From Reddybacter sp041277045 (lineage in GTDB: Bacteria > Pseudomonadota > Gammaproteobacteria > Pseudomonadales > Porticoccaceae), in contig JBGFSY010000001.1 in assembly GCA_041277045.1 (NCBI GenBank), positions 434,001 to 498,000 on the forward strand: 64,000 nt of DNA, given 5' to 3'. The notes under the pieces are model-generated. The model did not search any database. It had not been told where the DNA came from and saw only the letters and a program-made list of their open reading frames with translations. The position numbers and the translations under genes were made by a program. Below are positions 8,650-16,596 of the stretch, one piece after another (positions within the stretch are counted from its first letter, which is position 1; every line of letters begins with the position of its first letter).

Positions 8650-9797
8650 AACTGTTCACCCATCCGTTTTTTCTCTTTACTGACTGACATCAGCATACCA
8701 AACCCTAGCAACAGGGTCACAATCGACGTGCCGCCGTAACTTACCATTGGCAGGGGCACCCCCACCACCGGCAAGATGCCAGACACCATGCCCATATTGA
8801 CAAAGATATAGACAAAAAATGTCAGTGTGATGCTACCCGCCAACAAGCGGCTAAACATACTCTGCGCATTAATACTGATCAGCATGCCTTTGAATATAAT
8901 CAGCAGGTAAACCAGTAGCAGGCATAAGACCCCGGTAAAACCAAATTCTTCCGACAGCACGGCGATAATAAAATCGGTATGACTCTCGGGCAAAAAATCC
9001 AGCTGCGACTGAGTACCCTGCATCCAGCCTTTGCCCGAGCTGCCACCGGCACCAATAGCGGTTGTTGATTGAATAATATTCCAGCCCGCCCCGAGCTTGT
9101 CCGACTGGGGGTCAAGCAGAGTCAAGATCCGTGTTTTTTGATAATCACGCAACAGATAAAACCAGAACACCGGCGCCACACTGAGCGCAAAAAACAGTGC
9201 ACCCAGTAAATACGTTATACCCAGACCCGAAAGAAAAAGCACAAAAAAACCAGCGGCAAAGATCAGCAGAGCTGTGCCTAAATCCGGCTGAATGCCGACC
9301 AAAATCGCCGGAGTGCCAACCAACAACAAGGCTACCACGACATGCTTGAAGCGCGGTGGTAACACCCGTTGACCAAGGTAGCTGGAGAGCATTAAGGGCA
9401 CAGCAATTTTCAATACTTCGGAGGGCTGAAAACGGAAAAAGCCGAGATCCAGCCAGCGTTGCGCACCCTTGGCACCGACGCCAATAAAAATGACGGCAAC
9501 GAGCAGGCCAACGCCCCCGAGATAAAGCACAAAGGCCCAGCGCTGCATAAATCGCGGATCAAACTGCGCCACCACCAGCATGGCGAACAGGCCGATGCCC
9601 ATAAAGACACTCTGGCGCTTAACGTAGTTGAGGTCCTGGCCACTGGCGCTATAAAGCACAGAAATGCCAATCGCCATTAATAACAATAACAGCAGTAGCA
9701 AGGGAACATCGACGCGCAGGGCCAACCAGCGTTTTTGCTCGCCATAAACGGTAGATCCGTGTTCTTTCAGACTGCGCTCAAAATCACCCTGATTCAT
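8646..9797 (-). CDS. rodA: RodA peptidoglycan glycosyltransferase
   Basis: SEDS-family polytopic inner-membrane glycosyltransferase that polymerises lipid II for cell elongation together with PBP2. About ten hydrophobic segments are visible across 383 residues. Family landmarks are RWLDLGFFRFQPSEVLK, GIQPDLGTALLI with the essential aspartate region, and the C-terminal GVPLPMVSYGGTS. ATG 9797 is preferred to a TTG at 9809 because GAGAG lies five bases upstream; it overlaps the mrdA stop by 14 bases, consistent with translational coupling to its partner. Confidence 0.97.
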   Translation of the reverse strand: MNQGDFERSLKEHGSTVYGEQKRWLALRVDVPLLLLLLLLMAIGISVLYSASGQDLNYVKRQSVFMGIGLFAMLVVAQFDPRFMQRWAFVLYLGGVGLLVAVIFIGVGAKGAQRWLDLGFFRFQPSEVLKIAVPLMLSSYLGQRVLPPRFKHVVVALLLVGTPAILVGIQPDLGTALLIFAAGFFVLFLSGLGITYLLGALFFALSVAPVFWFYLLRDYQKTRILTLLDPQSDKLGAGWNIIQSTTAIGAGGSSGKGWMQGTQSQLDFLPESHTDFIIAVLSEEFGFTGVLCLLLVYLLIIFKGMLISINAQSMFSRLLAGSITLTFFVYIFVNMGMVSGILPVVGVPLPMVSYGGTSIVTLLLGFGMLMSVSKEKKRMGEQL

Positions 9798-11706
9798 GAG
9801 TGCTCTCAACAGGCTTCAAAGGGGTTAGCAAGGCATTCGCCCCCTCAATCTCACTCTCGCCAGTTTCGGCCGGCTCTGGATAATGTTCAAAGTAAGCATT
9901 AATAACATCTCTCGCCACAGGCGCTGCGGTGGAGCTGCCATGCTCACCATTTTCCACAATCACCGCCACCGCGATACGCGGGTTTTCAACCGGGGCAAAG
10001 GCGATGAACAAAGCGTGATCGAGCTGTAGTTTAGCGAGCTTACTGGCATCGTATTTTTCATCTTGTTTAATACCGACCACCTGTGCGGTGCCGGTTTTAC
10101 CGGCCAGGGTGTAGTCAATTTTACCAATCGCGCGGCGTGCCGTACCGCGTAAATCTCTAACCACACCCGTCATGGCATTAAGCACGAGATCCCAGTAACG
10201 CTCGGGAATTTCAATCGCTGCAGACTGGGACACTGGCGCCACCGCTTCGGTACCAACCACCTTGACCAATTTGGGCTCACGCACCTCACCTCGCGTTGCC
10301 AGACGACTCACTGCCACAGCCATTTGCAGGGGAGTTGCCAGCATAAAGCCCTGGCCAATGCTGACATTGACCGTATCACCCGGATACCAGACCCGGCCAC
10401 GGGCACCCTGCTTCCAGTCTCGTGAAGGCATAATACCTTTCGCCTCTGCAGGCAAGTCGATACCGGTTTTAAGGCCATAGCCAAAACGCGTGCCGTAGTC
10501 GTGGAGCACGTCAATACCCGAGCGAAAACCGACATCGTAAAAGTAGACATCACAGGACTGTACGATAGCGTCGTAGAGACTAATCTTGCTGCCGTGCCCC
10601 CCGCGCTTCCAGTCCCGGTATTTACGCTTTTCGCCCTCCAGCTGATAGTAACCCGGGTCGTAAATGCGATAGCCCATGGTCACCGTGCCCGAGTCGAGGC
10701 CCGCCAAGCCAAACACCGGCTTAACCGTCGAGCCCGGCGGATACTGCCCCCGCAAAGCACGATCAAACAGCGGCTGTGCTGGCGAACCCGTTAATGCTTT
10801 ATACGCCTTAGTGGAAATCCCCGTCACAAACAGGTTGGGATCAAAAGACGGCATGCTAGCCAGGGCGAGCACACCACCCGTCGCCGTGTCGATGGCAACC
10901 ACGGCACCGCGCTCTTCACCCAGAGCCTCAATAGCAATTCCCTGCAGACGACTATCGAGAAACAAATGCAGATCTGCCCCCGGTATCGGATCGGTGCGCT
11001 CTAGCACCCGCATCACCCGGCCTCGGGCATTGGTTTCGACATGTTCGTAACCCACTTCACCGAGCAGCTGGTTTTCGTAAAACTTTTCCAGTCCGGTTTT
11101 GCCGATCATGTGCGAGCCCTTGTAACGTCTGGGGTCGATCCGCTTAAGCTCGCGCTCATTAATACGCCCGGCATAGCCAATCACATGGGCAAGTTCGCCA
11201 GCCAATGGATAGTCGCGAATCAATTGCGCAGACACCTCAACCCCGGACAAGCGATGCTCGTTGACGGCGATAAGCGCTTGCTCGGGTTCACTGAGATTAA
11301 TTCGCAAGGGCACGGATTCGTAGGGGCGACGACGCTTAACGAGTTTTTCAAAGCGCGCCAATTCGGTGTCTTTAAAAACTAACAACTCGCCGAGATCAGC
11401 GAGTAATTGCTCGAGGTTTTTAGTGCGCTCAACAACAATAGACAGGGTAAAACCCGGGCGGTTATCGGCCAGCAACACACCATTGCGATCGTAAATTAAA
11501 CCCCGCGCCGGCGGCAGTGCGCGGACATGAATACGATTATTATCAGCCAGTGTGGCGAAATCCTGATGCCGATTAATTTGTAAATCGTGGTAACGCCAAA
11601 ATAAAACACCCAGCAAAAAAAGCACAACCAACAGTGTAAAACTGGCGCGCGCAATGTAAATGCGAGACTCCCACTGGGGGTTTTTCAGGGTACTGAAGTC
11701 TGCCAT
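9784..11706 (-). CDS. mrdA: Penicillin-binding protein 2
   Basis: Class B transpeptidase that cross-links peptidoglycan during elongation, partner of RodA. One N-terminal membrane segment (about residues 20-40) is followed by the dimerisation/pedestal region (RGLIYDRNGVLLADNRPGF) and the transpeptidase domain. The nucleophile lies in YPPGSTVKPVF (SxxK), the SxN-type motif in QSCDVYFYDVG and the KTG motif in AGKTGTAQVVG. The 640-residue length is normal. A short C-terminal acidic tail overlaps the rodA start. The 172-bp gap upstream, before rlmH, holds a 15-bp tandem repeat annotated separately. Confidence 0.97.
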   Translation of the reverse strand: MADFSTLKNPQWESRIYIARASFTLLVVLFLLGVLFWRYHDLQINRHQDFATLADNNRIHVRALPPARGLIYDRNGVLLADNRPGFTLSIVVERTKNLEQLLADLGELLVFKDTELARFEKLVKRRRPYESVPLRINLSEPEQALIAVNEHRLSGVEVSAQLIRDYPLAGELAHVIGYAGRINERELKRIDPRRYKGSHMIGKTGLEKFYENQLLGEVGYEHVETNARGRVMRVLERTDPIPGADLHLFLDSRLQGIAIEALGEERGAVVAIDTATGGVLALASMPSFDPNLFVTGISTKAYKALTGSPAQPLFDRALRGQYPPGSTVKPVFGLAGLDSGTVTMGYRIYDPGYYQLEGEKRKYRDWKRGGHGSKISLYDAIVQSCDVYFYDVGFRSGIDVLHDYGTRFGYGLKTGIDLPAEAKGIMPSRDWKQGARGRVWYPGDTVNVSIGQGFMLATPLQMAVAVSRLATRGEVREPKLVKVVGTEAVAPVSQSAAIEIPERYWDLVLNAMTGVVRDLRGTARRAIGKIDYTLAGKTGTAQVVGIKQDEKYDASKLAKLQLDHALFIAFAPVENPRIAVAVIVENGEHGSSTAAPVARDVINAYFEHYPEPAETGESEIEGANALLTPLKPVESTHESG

Positions 11707-11808
11707 TTTTAGCTGAATAAGCTCCCGACCACAAAATATCTTTGAGTATAAAAAATAAAGCTATTTATGATGCCACACACCGACACCTGTTTTTTTATTG
11801 TTCGTTAT

Positions 11809-11888
11809 TTAGCGATGGTTCTTTAAACGATGTTCCTATCGGTGCCTTCCTAACGATAGCTTTCTTAACGATGACTTTCTATCGATGG
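11809..11888. repeat. Degenerate 15-bp tandem repeat at the 3' end of rlmH
   Basis: About five copies of a 15-bp unit resembling TAACGATGACTTTCT. The best pair is 11851-11865 and 11866-11880, differing at two positions; weaker copies lie at about 11809-11850 and a partial copy (ATCGATGG) at 11881-11888 enters rlmH. The array therefore covers the rlmH stop codon (11879-11881) and most of the rlmH-mrdA spacer. Period and copies were aligned by eye. Confidence 0.65.
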
Positions 11889-12346
11889 TAAGGATGCCCG
11901 GCATTAATAGACCAGGCCCGGTAGAGCTGTTCAATTAAAATAATACGCACTAGCGGGTGGGGCAAAGTCAGCGCCGATAATGACCAGCTAATATTCGCCC
12001 GTGCGATACACGACTGCGCCAGCCCATCGGGACCGCCAATCAGCAAGCTAAAGTTATCGCCACTACCCTGCCAGTCACGCAGGTTGTGCGCCAACTGATC
12101 GGTGCCCCAGGGTTTGCCCTTTACTTCCAGTGCAATGACGCGATCACCCTGACCAACAGCTTTCAGCATGGCCTCACCTTCACTGGCAATGGCGCGATCT
12201 GGCGCTTCGTTTTTACGCCGTGCAGCGAGGGGTATTTCGACCAGCTCGAGATGAAATTCCCCCGGCAATCGCTTGGCATACTCATCGTAGCCACTTTGCA
12301 CCCAGCCCGGCATTTTACTGCCGACAGCAATAATGCGCAGTCTCAA
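11879..12346 (-). CDS. rlmH: 23S rRNA (pseudouridine1915-N3)-methyltransferase
   Basis: SPOUT methyltransferase that modifies pseudouridine 1915 in helix 69 of assembled 70S ribosomes. The 155-residue product has the family N-terminus MRLRIIAVGSKMPGWV, the SAM-binding knot LLIGGPDGL and the invariant C-terminal GHPYHR, after which the frame stops at once. Position next to rsfS and nadD is the usual gammaproteobacterial arrangement. The gap to rsfS is 33 bases, so the two are probably co-transcribed. Confidence 0.97.
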   Translation of the reverse strand: MRLRIIAVGSKMPGWVQSGYDEYAKRLPGEFHLELVEIPLAARRKNEAPDRAIASEGEAMLKAVGQGDRVIALEVKGKPWGTDQLAHNLRDWQGSGDNFSLLIGGPDGLAQSCIARANISWSLSALTLPHPLVRIILIEQLYRAWSINAGHPYHR

Positions 12347-12379
12347 GTAACGATACCTGCTGCTAGCGGCAACAAATGA

Positions 12380-12748
12380 TTAATCGTTTTCATCAAAATC
12401 GACTTCGTTTTCAGCAGCGACCGAACTGGGGCGCATCGACCAGAGTTTTTCCAGCTCGTAGAAAGCCCGCGTAGTCGGCTGCATCACGTGGACAATGACA
12501 TCGCCGAAATCTACCAGCACCCACTCGCCCTCGTCCATGCCCTCGACACCGATGGGTTGAAAGCCCGCTTTCTTGCCCTCCTCCACAGTGTTTTGCGCCA
12601 AGGCCTTAACCTGTCGATTACTGGCGCCGCTGACGACGATCATGGTGTCGGTTATATCGCTGAACTCGCGCACGTCGATAGTGACGACATCCTGGCCTTT
12701 AATGTCTTCCAGCGCTGTAATAACAATCTTGTAAATATCACTACTCAT
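12380..12748 (-). CDS. rsfS: Ribosome silencing factor RsfS
   Basis: Binds ribosomal protein uL14 and blocks subunit joining when nutrients run low. The 122-residue product carries the family core IKGQDVVTIDVREFSDITD, then MIVVSGASNRQVKALAQ and GEWVLVDFGDVIVHVM. The C-terminus is acidic (ENEVDFDEND). Its ATG overlaps the nadD stop by four bases (12745-12748), giving a coupled nadD-rsfS-rlmH unit. Confidence 0.97.
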   Translation of the reverse strand: MSSDIYKIVITALEDIKGQDVVTIDVREFSDITDTMIVVSGASNRQVKALAQNTVEEGKKAGFQPIGVEGMDEGEWVLVDFGDVIVHVMQPTTRAFYELEKLWSMRPSSVAAENEVDFDEND

Positions 12749-13416
12749 GAATTTTCCTGCTTATACAAGCCGTGTTGGTGGATATATTGAATGACCGCAT
12801 CGGGTACCAGGTAGCGCACCGAACTGCCGGCGGCGAGGTCCTCGCGGATTTGTGTTGCCGACACTGGCAGTAAGGTCATGGCTTCCACCAGGACTCGACC
12901 ACTCGGCGATTTCGACAACAATTTTGGATCGTCTGTGCAGCGCCTCGCCAACCACTCAGTGACCGGGCCCGTCTCGGGCAAATGCCAGCCGGGTCGAGCG
13001 GCAACGACAATATGAGCGTAGTCACTCAACTCTTGCCAGCGCTGCCAGGTGTGTAAATTAACCAGCGAATCCATGCCGATACAAAGACAGAGGGTAACAT
13101 CACTACCCAGTTCGACACGTAGTTGCGCTAATGTTTCAACAGTATAGGACAAGCCTTCGCGGCGCAGCTCTCTGTCGTCGGCCACCAAGCCACTGGCAAC
13201 AAAACCATTACCCGATAACTCGCCGTCAATCGCCAGCCGCAACATGGCGAGGCGATGCTCGGCACTGGCCCCGAGCTGTTCACGGTGGGGCGGCCTGGCA
13301 GAGGGCATTAAATGCAGCTCATCGAGACCGAGGTGCTCACGCAACTCGACGGCGGTGCGCAAATGACCGATATGCACGGGATCAAAGGTGCCGCCAAAAA
13401 TACCGACCGCTTTCAA
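12745..13416 (-). CDS. nadD: Nicotinate-nucleotide adenylyltransferase
   Basis: Converts nicotinate mononucleotide and ATP to deamido-NAD in NAD biosynthesis. The N-terminus shows GIFGGTFDPVHIGHLRTA with the HxGH nucleotide-binding motif; the C-terminal LLPVSATQIREDLAAG is the ISSTxIR-like motif. Length of 223 residues is normal. It lies downstream of proA after an 84-bp spacer containing in-frame repeated stops, and overlaps rsfS. Confidence 0.96.
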   Translation of the reverse strand: MKAVGIFGGTFDPVHIGHLRTAVELREHLGLDELHLMPSARPPHREQLGASAEHRLAMLRLAIDGELSGNGFVASGLVADDRELRREGLSYTVETLAQLRVELGSDVTLCLCIGMDSLVNLHTWQRWQELSDYAHIVVAARPGWHLPETGPVTEWLARRCTDDPKLLSKSPSGRVLVEAMTLLPVSATQIREDLAAGSSVRYLVPDAVIQYIHQHGLYKQENS

Positions 13417-13464
13417 AATTCGGTTTTTCTCGAATGAAAGCTCGCCACGTCCTGCTTGCTCACG

Positions 13465-13509
13465 CCAAATTTATCCACGACGGCTTTATTCGCGACTGCT
13501 TTATTCACG
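13465..13509. repeat. Three 15-bp tandem units over the proA stop codon
   Basis: Units 13465-13479, 13480-13494 and 13495-13509. The latter two match at 13 of 15 positions. Read on the minus strand in the proA frame, each unit is CGT/CGC, GAA/GGA, TAA and two further codons, so TAA recurs every five codons three times in a row. A degenerate fourth and fifth unit may continue toward nadD. Confidence 0.7.
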
Positions 13510-14769
13510 AATGTGCCCATCACCCAGCACAATATATTTTTGGCTGGTCAAACCCTCAAGCCCCACAGGGCCACGGGCATGAATCTTATCGGTCGAAATA
13601 CCAATCTCCGCACCAAGGCCGTATTCAAAGCCATCGGCAAAGCGGGTGGAGGCGTTAATCATTACCGAGCTGGAATCCACCTCATTCAAAAAACGCCGTC
13701 CCCGAGTGTAATCTTCGGTAACGATAGCTTCGGTATGGCGCGAGCTATAAGTCTCGATATGATCCATCGCGGCATCCATATCGGCCACCACGCGAATCGC
13801 CAAAATCGGCGCCAGATACTCCGCTTGCCAATCTTCTTCGCTCGCCGTCGAGCAGGCCTGTTTTGATGCGGCAATAATGGCACGGCCTCGTTCACAGGCA
13901 CGCATTTCGACACCTTCCTCAGCATAAGCCGCGGCCAGGCGAGGCAAAATAGCTTCAGCGACACCCTCGGCGACCAGCAAGGTTTCCATAGCATTGCAGA
14001 CGCCGTAGCGATGAGTCTTGGCATTAAAAGCAATATTAAAGGCCTTTTCGAGATCGGCCTTGTCGTCGATATAAACGTGGCAGACGCCGTCTAGATGTTT
14101 GATAACGGGAATCGTCGCCTCGCGACTAATGCGCTCAATCAGGCCCTTGCCGCCCCGAGGCACAATCACATCGACGTAATCAGACAGCGTCACCAATTCA
14201 CCCACCGCACTACGATCGGTCGTTTCCACCACCTGCACCGCCGTATTGGGTAAACCCACAGCCGCCAGGCCCTTGCGAATACAGGCGGCAATCGCTTGAT
14301 TGGAGTAAAGAGACTCACTGCCGCCACGCAAAATTGTCGCATTGCCAGACTTCAAACACAGGCTCGCCGCTTCAACCGTCACATTGGGGCGGGACTCATA
14401 AATAATGCCGATCACCCCCAATGGCACGCGCATTTTGCCGACCTGAATACCGCTAGGGCGATAGTTCATGGCGGTGACTTCACCAATAGGGTCGGGCAAT
14501 GCCGCCACCTGGCGCAGGCCCTCTATCATGCCGTCAATGCGGGCGGGTGTTAGCTCAAGGCGATCGAGTAGGGCTGCGTCGAGATCATTGCTGCGACCCT
14601 TGTCCATATCACGGCCATTGGCCGTAGCCAACAGCGCGCGATCGTCATCGAGGGCCCCGGCAATCGCCAGCAGGGCTCGATTCTTAACGCCACTATCGGA
14701 GCGCGCCATCACCCGACCGGCTGCACGGGCACTAACGCCCAGGGCTTGCATATACGCTTTAATATCCAT
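13501..14769 (-). CDS. proA: Gamma-glutamyl phosphate reductase
   Basis: NADPH-dependent reduction of gamma-glutamyl phosphate to glutamate-5-semialdehyde, second step of proline synthesis. The product belongs to the aldehyde dehydrogenase superfamily: MRVPLGVIGIIYESRPNVT near residue 100, a nucleotide-binding region GGSESLYSNQA, and GVCNAMETLLV containing the catalytic cysteine. The start at ATG 14769 (MDIKAYMQALG) matches the family N-terminus and gives 422 residues; the longer frame to 14808 adds 13 unsupported residues. proB is not in the window. Confidence 0.96.
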   Translation of the reverse strand: MDIKAYMQALGVSARAAGRVMARSDSGVKNRALLAIAGALDDDRALLATANGRDMDKGRSNDLDAALLDRLELTPARIDGMIEGLRQVAALPDPIGEVTAMNYRPSGIQVGKMRVPLGVIGIIYESRPNVTVEAASLCLKSGNATILRGGSESLYSNQAIAACIRKGLAAVGLPNTAVQVVETTDRSAVGELVTLSDYVDVIVPRGGKGLIERISREATIPVIKHLDGVCHVYIDDKADLEKAFNIAFNAKTHRYGVCNAMETLLVAEGVAEAILPRLAAAYAEEGVEMRACERGRAIIAASKQACSTASEEDWQAEYLAPILAIRVVADMDAAMDHIETYSSRHTEAIVTEDYTRGRRFLNEVDSSSVMINASTRFADGFEYGLGAEIGISTDKIHARGPVGLEGLTSQKYIVLGDGHIRE

Positions 14770-14983
14770 CCAAAATCTCTGTGCTAATTCTCTACGCTCT
14801 ATCCCCATTTAAGGCGAGCTCATCATGGCGCGCATTATAGCGCGAGGCCCATGCCTACCGCGAGAGACAAAGACCGCTCAATCACAGTCTGTTTGCACGG
14901 CGTCCGTTTGCAGATGGGCAGAACTTTCTGCACTATCAGCGCCACTTTAAAATTAATGACGGCTTAAAATACGGGAGATAAAC

Positions 14984-15451
14984 ATGAAACAACTCGGCCA
15001 AGGCTTTTACTGGCAGGACCTGCAAGTTGGCGATGAATATAAAACCTGGGGCAGAACGGTACTCGAAGCCGATATTTGCACCTTCGTCAACCTTATCGGC
15101 CTCCACGAAGTGGTGTTTAGTGACCGGGAGTTTCTGCGTGAAAAGTCGGTCATTAAAGAGCCCTTCGCCCCCGGCGCTCTGGTTTACAGCTTTGCCGAAG
15201 GTCTGCTGCTACCCACCATGCAGGGCACCGGCATGGCCTTTCTTAATATGGAACTGGACATGAAGCGCCCCTGTCTGGCGGGCGACACCATTCACGTCGA
15301 ACTGGAGATTATTGAAGTGCGCGAAACCAGCAAGGGCAATCGCGGCCTGGTGCGCACCTTCAACAAGGTGATTAATCAGAATGGCGAAATCGTGCTGACC
15401 TACAACCCCCTGCGCATGCTCAAGGGTCGCCCGGCTGACGAAGAAGCATAA
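14984..15451 (+). CDS. MaoC-like hot-dog dehydratase
   Basis: Predicted hydratase/dehydratase of the MaoC family, acting on acyl-CoA-type thioesters in the cytoplasm. The 155-residue single hot-dog domain shows FYWQDLQVGDEYKTWGRTV, then EADICTFVNLIGLHE, and APGALVYSFAEGLL, with the typical Asp/His region around residues 26-50. GGAGATAAAC precedes the ATG. It stands alone between two minus-strand genes. Substrate unknown; the family includes crotonase-like and mesaconyl-CoA hydratases. Confidence 0.85.
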   Translation: MKQLGQGFYWQDLQVGDEYKTWGRTVLEADICTFVNLIGLHEVVFSDREFLREKSVIKEPFAPGALVYSFAEGLLLPTMQGTGMAFLNMELDMKRPCLAGDTIHVELEIIEVRETSKGNRGLVRTFNKVINQNGEIVLTYNPLRMLKGRPADEEA

Positions 15452-15527
15452 ACCGGTAGTTCAGAAAAAAGGCAGTGCGTTTATCAAAAACACCCTGCCC
15501 AAGTTTTACTAACGCTCTCTCGCCAGC

Positions 15528-16133
15528 CTAGGGCTTCGGTTTCGCCGCACGCATGCGCAGCTCAATCACCCACTTTTTAATTTCTAGCAGGCGCTCATCA
15601 ACCGTCGCCATGGCCAACAGCGAGCGTTTGCGCTCCGGGTCGACGGGCAGCACCCCGGCCAAACGCCAGACTAAAGTCGCCTTGGTCAAGTCGGCCAAAA
15701 ACACCGATTGATCAACACCCATATGTTTTGCCAGACTTTCGAGCATATCGACCAAGTCGTCTTCCGCAAAACCGATGGGCTCATCACTATCGGCGACAAA
15801 AATCTCCGTGTCACCGAACATCAGGCCATCGCCCTCAATGCGGGTAGTGCCAACGTGAATGCGCTGCTCACCCTGAACCGCAATGGATAACAGACCGTTG
15901 GGCAATTGCTCGAAATCGCGAATCGTCACCAGCGTGCCCCAGGGGAAAACCTCGGGCGTCGCGCCCACCTCTTTACCCTCCACTATTGGCAAAATACCAA
16001 AGGGCTTTTCATCGGCCATCGACTCCCGCACCAAACGTAAATAGCGTTGTTCAAAAATCTGCATACGACTGCCAATCGTCGGATACAAAATAATTTGCAG
16101 GGGAAATAAAGCGATTTCTTGTTGCGTAGACAT
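15528..16133 (-). CDS. LON N-terminal-domain protein
   Basis: Stand-alone LON substrate-binding (N) domain protein without AAA or peptidase modules. The family signature is EIALFPLQIILYPTIGSRMQ followed by IFEQRYLRLV. ATG 16133 was chosen because the domain begins immediately after it; the longer frame to 16181 adds 16 residues unlike the family. About 201 residues, all expected to be cytoplasmic. Such proteins are widespread and of uncertain function, possibly adaptor or peptide-binding. Convergent with the MaoC gene. Confidence 0.9.
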   Translation of the reverse strand: MSTQQEIALFPLQIILYPTIGSRMQIFEQRYLRLVRESMADEKPFGILPIVEGKEVGATPEVFPWGTLVTIRDFEQLPNGLLSIAVQGEQRIHVGTTRIEGDGLMFGDTEIFVADSDEPIGFAEDDLVDMLESLAKHMGVDQSVFLADLTKATLVWRLAGVLPVDPERKRSLLAMATVDERLLEIKKWVIELRMRAAKPKP

Positions 16134-16177
16134 AGTGGCTAACTCGTTGAAGGTAACTTTTATTGGGCAACTCACGT

Positions 16178-16330
16178 TCACTGAAGATTAAACCCTCCAT
16201 CAGACAGTATTATTTCACCAGTGAGATAGCGATTAAAAACCAGCACTGAGGCTATTTACACGATCTCAACAGGTTTTACCCCCCAGAGCATTTTTCTCCC
16301 AGCAGCTGTGTGTATCAAGCCAACAGTCAG
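16178..16330 (-). pseudogene. Remnant of a short-chain dehydrogenase C-terminus
   Basis: On the minus strand an SDR-like C-terminus can be read: a GVKPVEIV segment resembling the GRPEEIA helix, an in-frame TAA at about 16254, then VLVFNRYLTGEIILSDGGF and a stop at 16178-16180. The ending TG-x-x-(I/V)-x-x-DGG is the diagnostic SDR tail. No upstream dinucleotide-binding domain or catalytic Tyr-Lys remains. This explains part of the 463-bp non-coding stretch 16134-16596; the remainder holds the inverted repeat at 16392 and nothing else I recognise. Confidence 0.55.
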
Positions 16331-16391
16331 CACATATGATTGAGGCTAGCCTTACTCCCGCAAGTGAAATAGAGGCACCTTCCTAGGTCGA

Positions 16392-16413
16392 ATATCAGCA
16401 TGTAAGCTGATAT
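16392..16413. promoter_or_regulatory. Perfect 8-bp inverted repeat upstream of the FMN protein gene
   Basis: ATATCAGC (16392-16399), six-base spacer, GCTGATAT (16406-16413). It lies about 185 bases before the chosen start of the glutamate-synthase-like gene. No T-run follows, so an operator for a dimeric regulator is likelier than a terminator. No specific regulator is assigned. Confidence 0.4.
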
Positions 16414-16596
16414 GTTTAACACAACTAGAACAGGCTTACGTTGATGTTTCTCTAAGGGCCTACCTTGCCTCAACGATCAAGACCGAGGGGGCAAAACATT
16501 GGCCTTATACAAACCTCGCTAAACATGCGAAGGCACTGTCCTGCACGTGCGCTGTCTATAACTGTTAAACCCATAATAACTAGGAAGTTAAGTCTC

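Noticed and set aside
13131..13866. Overlapping plus-strand ORFs antisense to nadD and proA
   Set aside because: They mirror real genes on the other strand and have no domain or conserved composition.
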